From positions 1-36,814 of the forward strand of contig DAOVRZ010000051.1 of assembly GCA_030627905.1 (NCBI GenBank): 36,814 nt of DNA. Direction: 5' to 3'. The translations under genes were made by a program, and so were the position numbers. Below, piece by piece: positions 1-6,628 of the stretch. Numbering within the stretch: the stretch's first letter is position 1; every line of letters starts with the position of its first letter. The stretch is from JAGMES01 sp023128035 (GTDB lineage Bacteria; Bacillota; Halanaerobiia; DY22613). The notes under the pieces were generated by a model. It saw only the letters and a program-made list of their open reading frames with translations. It was not told where the DNA came from and ran no database searches.

Positions 1-130
1 CCTGGATTATAATTCCAGAAGAGTGAACTCGTCCAGCTAAAGCTGAACATCGGGGCTTCAGTAGGGGATTCTACCCCCACTGAAGATTAAAAACAATTCC
101 CACCACTTATAGAAGTGGGGGTCTTAACTC
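1..130 (+). mobile_element. Possible right end of an IS200/IS605-type element (omega-RNA-like hairpin run)
   Basis: Consecutive hairpins are packed into this stretch: CTGGA/TCCAG at 3-18, CAGCT/AGCTG at 33-46, a long CTTCAGT/ACTGAAG stem at 57-86, and a CCACTT/AAGTGG stem at about 102-118. Such a hairpin run after the end of tnpB, closing with a CCCACC...GTGGGGG hairpin, is the usual look of the right end and guide-RNA scaffold of IS200/IS605-family elements. One frame is open from position 2 to a TAA at 38-40 and could be the last codons of a tnpB lying outside the window. No transposase is visible, so this is a resemblance. A plain terminator cluster is the alternative. Confidence 0.42.
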
Positions 131-156
131 AAAAGATAAAATACATAGTATTATTG

Positions 157-162
157 TATAAT
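157..162 (+). promoter_or_regulatory. -10 element upstream of the YvlD-like gene
   Basis: A consensus TATAAT sits about 20 nt before the start codon at 183. The matching -35 region is weak, so only the -10 hexamer is supported. Transcription from here would give a very short leader containing the GGGGGTGA ribosome-binding site. Confidence 0.4.
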
Positions 163-182
163 AAAATTTGGGGGTGAAACCC

Positions 183-554
183 ATGACAAAAATAGAAACT
201 GGTGATAAAAAAAGAAAGAAAAAATTTTTAATTCGCTGGTTAATTAATACTGTTGCAATTCTTATTGTAGCGAAATTATTGAAGGGCATAATTATTGATG
301 GAGTTGTAGCAGCTTTTGCTGGAGCTTTTATATTTGGTATTATAAATTCTTTTATACGTCCTGCTCTAGTGATTCTTTCATTCCCATTAACTATTTTAAC
401 TTTAGGACTTTTTACATTTGTAATAAATGGGCTAATGCTTCTTTTATCAGCTGCAGTAATTCCTGGTTTTGTAATTTCAGGATTTTGGACTGCATTTTTA
501 GGAGCGATTTTGATTAGCATCTTTAGTGCAATTATTTCGGCGATATTAGACTAA
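183..554 (+). CDS. Phage-holin-superfamily-IV-like membrane protein (YvlD family)
   Basis: Small integral membrane protein of about 123 residues: a basic, lysine-rich N-terminus followed by four hydrophobic segments spread to the C-terminus. Length, four-helix layout and glycine-rich loops match the YvlD / PF04020 family. Its members are widespread in Firmicutes, have no proven activity, and are thought to be linked to envelope stress. A TTG at 168 is in frame, but the ATG at 183 lies at good distance from GGGGGTGA and is preferred. It is a single-gene unit by position, with a TATAAT about 20 nt upstream and an independent ferredoxin gene downstream. The family assignment rests on topology and general sequence character, not on catalytic residues. 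Confidence 0.7.
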   Translation: MTKIETGDKKRKKKFLIRWLINTVAILIVAKLLKGIIIDGVVAAFAGAFIFGIINSFIRPALVILSFPLTILTLGLFTFVINGLMLLLSAAVIPGFVISGFWTAFLGAILISIFSAIISAILD

Positions 555-599
555 TTTTTTGAAGTAATTGAAGAGTTAATATGATAACTGAAAAAAATG

Positions 600-654
600 T
601 AGCCTAGATTACTGAATTAGTTCAGTGAAATGTATATATTTTTAATAAAGGCTA
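600..654 (+). other. Stem-loop in the leader of the ferredoxin gene
   Basis: TAGCCT at 600-605 can pair with AGGCTA at 649-654, enclosing a tight inner hairpin (ACTGAA, TTAG loop, TTCAGT; 611-626). There is no T-run, so it is not a terminator. It lies about 35 nt before the ferredoxin start and may stabilise the message. Function is unknown. Confidence 0.3.
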
Positions 655-690
655 AGAATATTAGCAGATATAGTTGAGGAGGTGACACTC

Positions 691-861
691 ATGGCATATG
701 TAATCTCTAGTGAGTGTATTATGTGTGGAGCTTGTGAATCTGAATGTCCAGTTGGTGCTATCAGTGAAGGTGATGGCCAATACGTGATCGATGCAGATAA
801 ATGTATCGATTGTGGCGCATGCGCTGAAGTTTGTCCAGTAGAAGCTATCAGTGCTGAGTAA
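691..861 (+). CDS. Clostridial-type 2[4Fe-4S] ferredoxin
   Basis: A 56-residue low-potential electron carrier of the cytoplasm. Two complete cluster motifs are visible: Cys9-x2-Cys12-x2-Cys15-x3-Cys19-Pro and Cys38-x2-Cys41-x2-Cys44-x3-Cys48-Pro, in the classic pseudo-twofold arrangement in which the fourth Cys of each motif joins the other cluster. Length, acidic character and the Pro-Val-x-Ala-Ile repeats are typical of clostridial ferredoxins, which carry electrons from pyruvate:ferredoxin oxidoreductase to hydrogenase and other reductases. A strong GAGGAGGTGA ribosome-binding site precedes the ATG. The gene stands alone between a structured leader and an intrinsic terminator, as expected for a highly expressed single gene. 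Very high confidence in the family; the partner enzymes are not in the window. Confidence 0.96.
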   Translation: MAYVISSECIMCGACESECPVGAISEGDGQYVIDADKCIDCGACAEVCPVEAISAE

Positions 862-885
862 TTATTTCTTAAAATTTATGCTTAA

Positions 886-926
886 CAAAAAACACCATGT
901 ATCTATGATACCTGGTGTTTTTTGTT
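886..926 (+). terminator. Intrinsic terminator of the ferredoxin gene
   Basis: AAAAAACACCA pairs with TGGTGTTTTTT, with an inner GTATC/GATAC stem, ending in a T-run. The A-tract on the left makes it potentially active in both directions. Confidence 0.85.
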
Positions 927-938
927 TTAAGAAAAAAT

Positions 939-968
939 TTGAATAACTTTGTTGGTATATGTTAAAAT
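939..968 (+). promoter_or_regulatory. Candidate csoR promoter
   Basis: TTGAAT (939-944), an 18-nt spacer and TAAAAT (963-968). Transcription would start near 975, so the large palindrome at 984-1082 would lie at the very 5' end of the csoR message. No CsoR-type operator is visible here. Confidence 0.45.
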
Positions 969-983
969 GTATTTATGAGTAGC

Positions 984-1082
984 CCACAAAAAGTAGTCGC
1001 ACTTGCATACCATATAAAGTATTGAAATGGCGGCGTCAATATTTTATATGGTATGCAAGTGCGACTAAAATACTTTTTGTGG
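984..1082. repeat. Large near-perfect palindrome in the csoR leader
   Basis: The left arm at 984-1024 (41 nt) and right arm at 1037-1082 (46 nt) pair over 40 positions with one mismatch and one 5-nt bulge. A 12-nt loop rich in GGCGGC separates them. No T-run follows, which argues against a simple terminator. It lies between the candidate csoR promoter and the csoR ribosome-binding site, so it would form a giant hairpin in the leader. A miniature inverted-repeat element or IS-end remnant is the alternative. No convincing target duplication is seen at its edges. Confidence 0.8.
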
Positions 1083-1122
1083 TCGAATCATTTATAGAAG
1101 TTTTGTAAAAGGGGGATTATTG

Positions 1123-1401
1123 ATGTCAGACAATGAAAAATATAAAGATGATTTATTGAAACGTTTGAGACGAATTGAAGGACAAGTTCGGGGAATTCAA
1201 AGGATGGTAGAAGAAGAACAATATTGTGTTGATGTTTTGATTCAGATTGCAGCAGTACGGGCAGCACTCTATAAAGCGGGATTTAATGTTTTGGAAAACC
1301 ATGCAAACGGGTGTGTTAAAAAGGCAATGTGTTCTGAAGAAGGAAATAATCCTCAGGCGCTGGATGAATTATTAGATGTGGTTTTTAGGTTTACTAAGTG
1401 A
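1123..1401 (+). CDS. csoR: Copper-sensing repressor CsoR
   Basis: A 92-residue all-helical DNA-binding repressor of the CsoR/RcnR family (DUF156). It represses copper export genes and is released on binding Cu(I). The signature helix around Arg16-Arg17-Ile18-Glu19-Gly20-Gln21 is present. The Cu(I) ligands are all in place: Cys35, His60 and Cys64, with the exact His-x3-Cys spacing. This separates copper CsoR from the nickel/cobalt (RcnR), formaldehyde (FrmR) and persulfide (CstR, no His) members. The ATG at 1123 sits 4-5 nt after GGGGGATT; a TTG one codon upstream is less likely. The gene precedes copA but is separated from it by a palindrome and copA's own promoter, so the two are probably not one operon. 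The likely target is the operator at 1643-1677. Confidence 0.93.
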   Translation: MSDNEKYKDDLLKRLRRIEGQVRGIQRMVEEEQYCVDVLIQIAAVRAALYKAGFNVLENHANGCVKKAMCSEEGNNPQALDELLDVVFRFTK

Positions 1402-1447
1402 TATATTCAAATATCGACGCTTAAATAGCGCTGGATTAAATAAAGAC

Positions 1448-1547
1448 GGGTAAAATAAAGCGAATAAAAGGATGGCAAAAAACTTTGCTGGGAAATATCC
1501 CTAATGCAACTTATTTTTGCCATCCTTTTATTCGTTTTATTTTACCC
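1448..1547. repeat. Second large palindrome, between csoR and copA
   Basis: 34-nt arms at 1448-1481 and 1514-1547 match with a single mismatch. The 32-nt loop holds its own small hairpin (GGGA/TCCC flanked by TTGC/GCAA). Outside the arms, AGAC and GTCT allow a few further pairs. It may act as a csoR terminator, but the arms are far longer than usual and the loop is structured. Overall size (100 nt) matches the palindrome at 984-1082, though the sequences differ. The rest of the 337-nt csoR-copA gap holds only the copA promoter and operator. Confidence 0.78.
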
Positions 1548-1617
1548 TGAGTCTGTATATATAAAGCGTTCTCTATATTATCAGTTATTCACTTATAAAG
1601 TTTTTAAAATTTTATAC

Positions 1618-1646
1618 TTGAAAAGGTTATGAGATTGTGGTAAAAT
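1618..1646 (+). promoter_or_regulatory. copA promoter
   Basis: TTGAAA (1618-1623), a 17-nt spacer and TAAAAT (1641-1646): near-consensus sigma-A elements. The expected start near 1653 falls inside the CsoR operator, so repressor binding would block RNA polymerase directly. Confidence 0.75.
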
Positions 1647-1677
1647 CCAAACATACCTCTCGGGGGTACTTGGATTT
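1643..1677 (+). promoter_or_regulatory. CsoR-type operator of copA
   Basis: The core TACCTCTCGGGGGTA (1654-1668) is the pseudo-palindromic TACC...GGGGTA box typical of CsoR sites in Firmicutes such as that of Bacillus subtilis copZA. It is embedded in a longer inverted repeat (AAATCCAA 1643-1650 with TTGGATTT 1670-1677) and overlaps the copA -10 element and start point. Confidence 0.82.
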
Positions 1678-1738
1678 GGGATAGTAGAAGAATTTTTAGA
1701 AAACATATAAATGAGGTAATAGATCGGAGGAGATAAAG

Positions 1739-4228
1739 ATGGATAAGCCTTTGCGGCTTGAACGGTTTACAGTTAAGGGTATGACGTGCGAACATTGTGT
1801 TCGACGTGTTCGGGAAGGGATAGCTTCTTTGCTTGGTGTGGAGAAGGTGGATGTTATACTTAAAGATGAGTTGGCTAAGGTAGCATTTGATGCAAGTCAA
1901 GTTAGTTTGGATGAGATTAAAGAAAAAGTAAGGAGCTTGGATTATCAAGTACCAGAGGATGATTTGGCAACAGGTGTAACTCAAATTGAACGACTAGATG
2001 TGGTTGATGAAAAAAAACCTTCTATGATTGGAGAAGTTCAGAAAAAGGTATTTAAAATTCAAGGGATGACCTGTGCTAACTGTTCTGGTTCTATAGAGAA
2101 GAATGTTTCTGAGATGGAAGGTGTAACAAAAGCTGTAGTAAATTTTGCTTCAGAGAAGTTGACAGTAGAGATGGATTTAGGAATCAGTGAAAAAGAAATT
2201 CTAGATAAAGTATCTAGTCTTGGATATAGGGCTATAGTAGAAGATTCAAAGAATGAAGTAAGAGATGAAAGTGTTGCGATAGCGCGCAAAGAGTTAGCCT
2301 GGTTGATTTTTTCTGCTATAGTAGCTATCCCTGTGGTGTATCTAGAACATTTTGCACCAGGTGGGCCTATGGCTCTTAGCAGAGGTACAGAGTTAATGCT
2401 GTTTGTTATTACAACACTGACTCTTTTTACAGCGGGGTGGACTTTTTATAGAGGGGCTTATCATTCTTTGCGTAATAAGTCAGCGAATATGGATGTTTTG
2501 GTTTCTTTGGGATTGACGGCAGCTTATTCATATAGTGTTTTAACTACTTTTCCAGATATGTTTTTTGAAGGACATAGTTTTTTTGGAACTGTTATGGAAT
2601 TAATTGCATTTATTCGCTTTGGAAAGTTTTTAGAAGCAAGAGCAAAAGGACGAGCGAGTCAAGCTATGAAAAAACTTCTTGAACTTCAGGCAGATAAAGC
2701 GAGAATTATTATTGATGGTGAAGAAAGAATGATAGCTGCTTCAGAAATAGAAGTGAATGATCTTGTTTTGGTTAAACCAGGTGAAAAGATTCCTTTAGAT
2801 GGAGAGATTGTAGAAGGTCATGCTAGTATTGATGAATCTATGGTGACAGGTGAATCGGTTCCTGTAGAAAAAGAAGTTGGGGATTCGGTGATTGGCGCAA
2901 CGATTAATAAGTCTGGTGTGATTAAAGTTAAAATCACTAAAGTTGGGAAGGATACTATTCTTTCAAATATTATTAAAATGGTAGAAGAAGCACAAGGAGA
3001 AAAACCACCGATTCAGCGATTTGCAGATCTGGTTTCCAATTATTTTGTACCTACAGTAATAATAATATCTTTAATCAGTTTTATTATCTGGAAGTTTGTT
3101 ATTGGGATGCCTTTTGTTTTTGCTTTTACAGCAATGATTGCTGTGTTAGTCATAGCCTGCCCATGTGCTTTGGGATTGGCAACACCTACCGCTGTCATGG
3201 TGGGAAGTGGAATTGGCTTACAACGCGGTATTCTCTTTAAATCAGCAGCTGTGCTAGAATATATTGCTGGAATAGATGTTATCGGGTTTGATAAGACTGG
3301 CACGATCACGAAAGGAAGTCCTGAAGTGACAGATGTGATTTCTGTTAAGGGAATTTCAGAAGAAAAATTATTAAAGATTGCAGCAAGTGGTGAGAAGCCT
3401 TCGACTCATCCTTTGGCTCAGGCAGTGGTTGAAAAGGCAAAGGAAATGGAGATAGAAATCGAAGCGGTAACCAATTATGAAGAAAAAAGTGGGTATGGAA
3501 TTATCTGTGAGTATGATGGCAAAACTCTTTATTTAGGTAATATTAAGCTAATGAATTATGCTAAGGTGGATGTAGCTCCTATTGAAAAGGAGTTTGAAGG
3601 ACTAGCTAAGAGAACTATCATGTATATTGCTTTGGATGGAAGAGTTATTGGTGTGATTGGCCTTGCTGATGTGGTCAAAGAAAGTTCTAAAGAGGCGATC
3701 CAGGCCTTGCATGAACTGGGGTTGAAGACTTTTATGATCACAGGAGATAATCGGAAGGTTGCAGAGGTAGTTGCAAAAGAAGTAGGAATTGATGAAGTGA
3801 TGGCAGAGGTTTTACCAGAAGATAAAATTAATGTGGTTAAAGAGTATCAAGCCCGGGGACTTAAGGTAGGAATGGTTGGGGACGGGATTAATGATGCGCC
3901 TGCGTTGGCCCAAGCTGATATTGGAGTTGCCATCGGTTCGGGAACAGATGTAGCCAAAGAGACTGGGGATGTTATTTTAGTAAAAAATGATCTAAAAGAT
4001 GTTGAACGGGCGATTAGATTGGGAAGAAAAACATTAAGTCGGATTAAATTAAATCTTTTCTGGGCTTTGTTTTATAATATTCTTGGGATTCCAGTTGCTG
4101 CTGGAGTGCTTTATCCGATTACAGGTCAACTTTTACCTCCACAGTGGGCTGGTCTTGCTATGGCTTTTTCTTCTGTATCAGTAGTTACTAGTTCTTTATT
4201 ATTGAATCGGTATAGAAAAAAATTATAA
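1739..4228 (+). CDS. copA: Cu(I)-exporting P1B-type ATPase CopA
   Basis: An 829-residue membrane pump that exports cytoplasmic Cu(I) using ATP. Domains in order: two heavy-metal-binding domains (Cys17-x2-Cys20 and Cys112-x2-Cys115, both GMTC motifs); transmembrane segments; the actuator loop with TGES (370-373); the transport-site CPC at 474-476; the phosphorylation motif DKTGT with Asp518; an HP motif in the nucleotide domain; the GDGINDAP hinge; and two C-terminal helices. The CPC motif with paired GMTCxxC domains points to Cu(I) (P1B-1), not zinc or cadmium. The ATG at 1739 follows GGAGG at good distance. It heads the unit copA-rseC-copZ and is controlled by the CsoR operator. Length is normal and no lesion is visible. 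Confidence 0.96.
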   Translation: MDKPLRLERFTVKGMTCEHCVRRVREGIASLLGVEKVDVILKDELAKVAFDASQVSLDEIKEKVRSLDYQVPEDDLATGVTQIERLDVVDEKKPSMIGEVQKKVFKIQGMTCANCSGSIEKNVSEMEGVTKAVVNFASEKLTVEMDLGISEKEILDKVSSLGYRAIVEDSKNEVRDESVAIARKELAWLIFSAIVAIPVVYLEHFAPGGPMALSRGTELMLFVITTLTLFTAGWTFYRGAYHSLRNKSANMDVLVSLGLTAAYSYSVLTTFPDMFFEGHSFFGTVMELIAFIRFGKFLEARAKGRASQAMKKLLELQADKARIIIDGEERMIAASEIEVNDLVLVKPGEKIPLDGEIVEGHASIDESMVTGESVPVEKEVGDSVIGATINKSGVIKVKITKVGKDTILSNIIKMVEEAQGEKPPIQRFADLVSNYFVPTVIIISLISFIIWKFVIGMPFVFAFTAMIAVLVIACPCALGLATPTAVMVGSGIGLQRGILFKSAAVLEYIAGIDVIGFDKTGTITKGSPEVTDVISVKGISEEKLLKIAASGEKPSTHPLAQAVVEKAKEMEIEIEAVTNYEEKSGYGIICEYDGKTLYLGNIKLMNYAKVDVAPIEKEFEGLAKRTIMYIALDGRVIGVIGLADVVKESSKEAIQALHELGLKTFMITGDNRKVAEVVAKEVGIDEVMAEVLPEDKINVVKEYQARGLKVGMVGDGINDAPALAQADIGVAIGSGTDVAKETGDVILVKNDLKDVERAIRLGRKTLSRIKLNLFWALFYNILGIPVAAGVLYPITGQLLPPQWAGLAMAFSSVSVVTSSLLLNRYRKKL

Positions 4229-4232
4229 GAAC

Positions 4233-4241
4233 TGGTATAAT
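4233..4241 (+). promoter_or_regulatory. Extended -10 promoter before the RseC-like gene
   Basis: TGGTATAAT lies just after the copA stop codon and fits an extended -10 element (TGnTATAAT), with only a weak -35. It could give copper-independent expression of the downstream gene. Confidence 0.4.
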
Positions 4242-4318
4242 GAAAACGTGAAGTAAAACAGGGAGCGAAAGATGCCTGCTAGGCTGCATAAGTATTTGAC
4301 CTGGAGGAGGTTAAGGCT

Positions 4319-4741
4319 ATGGAAGAAACGGGACAAGTAATTCGGATTGTGGATGAAAAAATGGCTGAAATAGAATTATGTCGTCATAGTGCGTGTGGAA
4401 AATGTGGCCAATGTTCACATGGAGAGAATACACGTTTTGAGGTGCACAATCCAATACAAGCTCAGGTAGGGGATGTGGTAGTTTTAAAGATGGAGACACG
4501 CCATCTGTTGACAGCCGTAATGATGGTTTATATGTTACCTTTAGTAACTTTAATTGTTGGTTATGGGCTTGGAAGTTGGTTCAATTCATTGTTAAAAATT
4601 TGGCAGGGAGAAGGATTTGCCATTATAACAGGGTTGATTTTTATGGGACTAACTTTTGTAGGGGTAAAATTTTATGATCGTAAGCTAGGATTAAAAAGTG
4701 GATTTCATCCTGAAATTATAAAAGTTATAACAAATAATTGA
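4319..4741 (+). CDS. RseC/MucC-like SoxR-reducing-system protein
   Basis: A 140-residue membrane protein of the RseC/MucC family (PF04246). The N-terminal part carries the family's cysteine cluster, Cys21-x4-Cys26-x2-Cys29-x2-Cys32, then a small beta-rich region and two hydrophobic segments at roughly 63-88 and 98-118. In proteobacteria RseC works with the Rnf/Rsx electron-transfer complex to reduce SoxR; in clostridia related proteins often accompany Rnf or redox genes. The ATG follows GGAGGAGG. Here it lies between copA and copZ, an unusual site suggesting a role in thiol/redox handling during copper stress. That role is inference from position only. No rnf genes are in the window. Confidence 0.82.
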   Translation: MEETGQVIRIVDEKMAEIELCRHSACGKCGQCSHGENTRFEVHNPIQAQVGDVVVLKMETRHLLTAVMMVYMLPLVTLIVGYGLGSWFNSLLKIWQGEGFAIITGLIFMGLTFVGVKFYDRKLGLKSGFHPEIIKVITNN

Positions 4742-4794
4742 TGTGTTAAGTTAAAATAGGGTATTTTAAAAAATAAAAGGTGGTGTATAATGCT

Positions 4795-5022
4795 ATGGGA
4801 TGTTGTGGTAAGCAATCTGAACATGTAACTTTTAGCGTAAAAGGCATGTCTTGTGGTCATTGTAAGATGGCTGTTGAAAAGACGTTGAAAGGTTTAGATG
4901 GTGTTTCTGAGGCTGAGGTGAATTTAGACGAGGCTAACGTGACGGTTAATTTTGATCCTTCGAAATTAGATATTGAAAAAATGAAAGAAGTTGTTCGTGA
5001 AGCCGGGTATCAGCCTGAATAG
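4795..5022 (+). CDS. copZ: Copper chaperone CopZ (heavy-metal-associated domain protein)
   Basis: A 75-residue single HMA domain with the Cu(I) motif GMSCGHC and the usual beta-alpha-beta-beta-alpha-beta pattern ending in a GYQPE tail. It would deliver Cu(I) to the N-terminal domains of CopA and to CsoR. An upstream in-frame GTG (4780) overlaps the AAAGGTGGTG ribosome-binding site, so the ATG at 4795 is chosen. An additional Cys-Cys pair directly follows the start (MGCCG), not part of the standard domain and possibly an extra metal or disulfide site. It is the last gene of the copper block; the imperfect hairpin at 5051-5095 could end the transcript. Confidence 0.93.
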   Translation: MGCCGKQSEHVTFSVKGMSCGHCKMAVEKTLKGLDGVSEAEVNLDEANVTVNFDPSKLDIEKMKEVVREAGYQPE

Positions 5023-5050
5023 TGCGCCTGGGTGATGGAGAAACAAATTT

Positions 5051-5095
5051 TGACCCGAAACGGCAAAAAATGTCGACGGTTCATTTATTTTTTTT
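5051..5095 (+). terminator. Imperfect terminator after copZ
   Basis: TGACCCG and CGGTTCA form an imperfect stem with an inner GGCA/TGTC pairing, followed by a long T-run. It resembles the better-formed terminator at 6492-6529, and both are followed by AAAAAAGAGGGAAT, so they are probably copies of one ancestral sequence. Confidence 0.6.
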
Positions 5096-5267
5096 AAAAA
5101 AAAGAGGGAATTGATAAAAAGTCCAGAATAATTATAGATTGGGGAGGGAGGTATGGATGTACATTTAAGGGATTTTAATTTCATGATTCTGGTGGATCTT
5201 GTGAAGGTCTGACCAATAAATAATAATTTATATTATTTATTTTAAACTTTAATAGGAGGCGAATCTG

Positions 5268-6473
5268 ATGGAAAATATAATCTTGTCATTAGGTATCTTA
5301 TTGTTGGCAGGATTAGGTGGCGGAATTTTGATCAATCGATTAAAATTACCTGCAGTAACAGGCTATATTTTGGCAGGATTGCTTGTTGGCCCTTCGATAT
5401 TAAAACTGATACCTTGGGAGATGATTCACGCTTTAGATCCAATCAAACCTCTTGCCTTGGGGATCATCGCTCTGGTTATCGGTGGTGAGTTGGAGATCAA
5501 GACCCTGCGAAAATTAGGTAAAAGTATTATGTGGATTGGGGTAATGGAAATACTTGGAGCAACAGTAGTGGTACTTTTGGCAATGCTCGTAATCCATCAG
5601 CCTCTTCCAATTGCATTATTATTGGGAGGTCTTGCTACTGCTACCGCTCCAGCAGCGACTGTAGCAGTTATTAAAGAAGCAAAAGCTAGAGGGCCAGTAA
5701 CAGAAAGTCTTTTGGCGATTGTGGCTTTGGATGATGCTTTAGGGGTGATTGTTTTTGGATTGATTGCTGCGTTTGTTAAGGTATTGGTTAGCGGAAGTGA
5801 ACAAATTTCTTTTGTAAAAATGGCGTTGGCACCCCTTGAAGAAATCATTTTTTCTGTTATATTAGGATTATTTGTTGGTATTATTATTACTTTTCTGGCT
5901 CGGAGAATTAAAAATAATATGACATTATTAACTCTGGTTTTGGGAAGTGTTTTATTCACAAGTGGTTTAGCAACTTATCTTTATTTATCACCTATTCTTG
6001 CAAATATGTTGGTAGGTGCAGTAATTGTTAATTTAAGTCCACGTAGAAGAAAGATATTCAATCTTATTGAAGGTATTGAGATCCCTATCATTATAGCTTT
6101 CTTTGCTCTAGCTGGAGCAAGCCTAGAGATTGATATGTTAGGAAAAGTTGGTCTGGTAGGTGCAGTTTATGTTGTTGCTCGTATGGTCGGTAAAGTTTCT
6201 GGAACATTTTTAGGAGGAACTCTTGGAAGAGCAACTCCAGAGGTAAGAAAATACTTGGGCTGGGGTTTAATGCCTCAGGCTGGGGTTGTGGTTGGTTTAA
6301 CAATGATTGCACAAGAAATTTATCCTGAAGCTGGAAGTTTGATTTTAAATATTATCTTAACTTCAGTTGTGCTTTCAGAATTAATTGGCCCAATTTTTTC
6401 ACGTAAGATGTTGGAGTTAGCTGGAGAAATCAAAGTTATTAATAAATCTTCTCTAAAAAAGCATCGTGCCTAA
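5268..6473 (+). CDS. CPA2-family cation/proton antiporter (first copy)
   Basis: A 401-residue integral membrane protein with about 11-13 hydrophobic segments, of the Na+/H+ exchanger fold (PF00999, CPA2 branch). The core motif shows paired Asp155-Asp156 in LDDALG after a TATAPAAT stretch; the Asp pair is the ion/proton site of electrogenic NhaA/NapA-type antiporters. It would expel Na+ (or K+) in exchange for protons. The ATG follows TAGGAGGCGA. No C-terminal TrkA-N or other regulatory domain is present; the protein ends in a short basic tail. A very similar gene lies immediately downstream. The ion preference cannot be read from the sequence. Confidence 0.88.
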   Translation: MENIILSLGILLLAGLGGGILINRLKLPAVTGYILAGLLVGPSILKLIPWEMIHALDPIKPLALGIIALVIGGELEIKTLRKLGKSIMWIGVMEILGATVVVLLAMLVIHQPLPIALLLGGLATATAPAATVAVIKEAKARGPVTESLLAIVALDDALGVIVFGLIAAFVKVLVSGSEQISFVKMALAPLEEIIFSVILGLFVGIIITFLARRIKNNMTLLTLVLGSVLFTSGLATYLYLSPILANMLVGAVIVNLSPRRRKIFNLIEGIEIPIIIAFFALAGASLEIDMLGKVGLVGAVYVVARMVGKVSGTFLGGTLGRATPEVRKYLGWGLMPQAGVVVGLTMIAQEIYPEAGSLILNIILTSVVLSELIGPIFSRKMLELAGEIKVINKSSLKKHRA

Positions 6474-6491
6474 GGTGTATAATAAATTATT

Positions 6492-6529
6492 TGACCCAAA
6501 ACGGCTTCAAAGCCGTTGGGTCATTTTTT
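6492..6529 (+). terminator. Terminator between the two antiporter genes
   Basis: TGACCC...GGGTCA with inner ACGGCTT/AGCCGT pairing and a following T-run: a strong stem ending about 100 nt before the second antiporter. It is related to the hairpin at 5051-5095. Confidence 0.88.
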
Positions 6530-6628
6530 ATCAGCAAAAAAGAGGGAATAATTAAAATATATAGAACATTTAGAATAATAAAAAGATTAATAATTAAAGA
6601 TGAGTAGATTTTTTAGGAGGGGAATTTT

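Noticed and set aside
107..520. Minus-strand open frame over the YvlD-like gene
   Set aside because: It is antisense to a clear four-helix membrane protein and has no ribosome-binding site or family features.
1604..1984. Minus-strand open frame across the copA promoter and 5' end
   Set aside because: It overlaps the operator and the first HMA domain of copA; its composition is that of a shadow frame.
5153..5212. Short ORF of 19 codons after a GGGAGGGAGG stretch before the first antiporter
   Set aside because: The spacing to the start is too small, there is no counterpart before the paralogous second antiporter, and the peptide has no recognisable feature.
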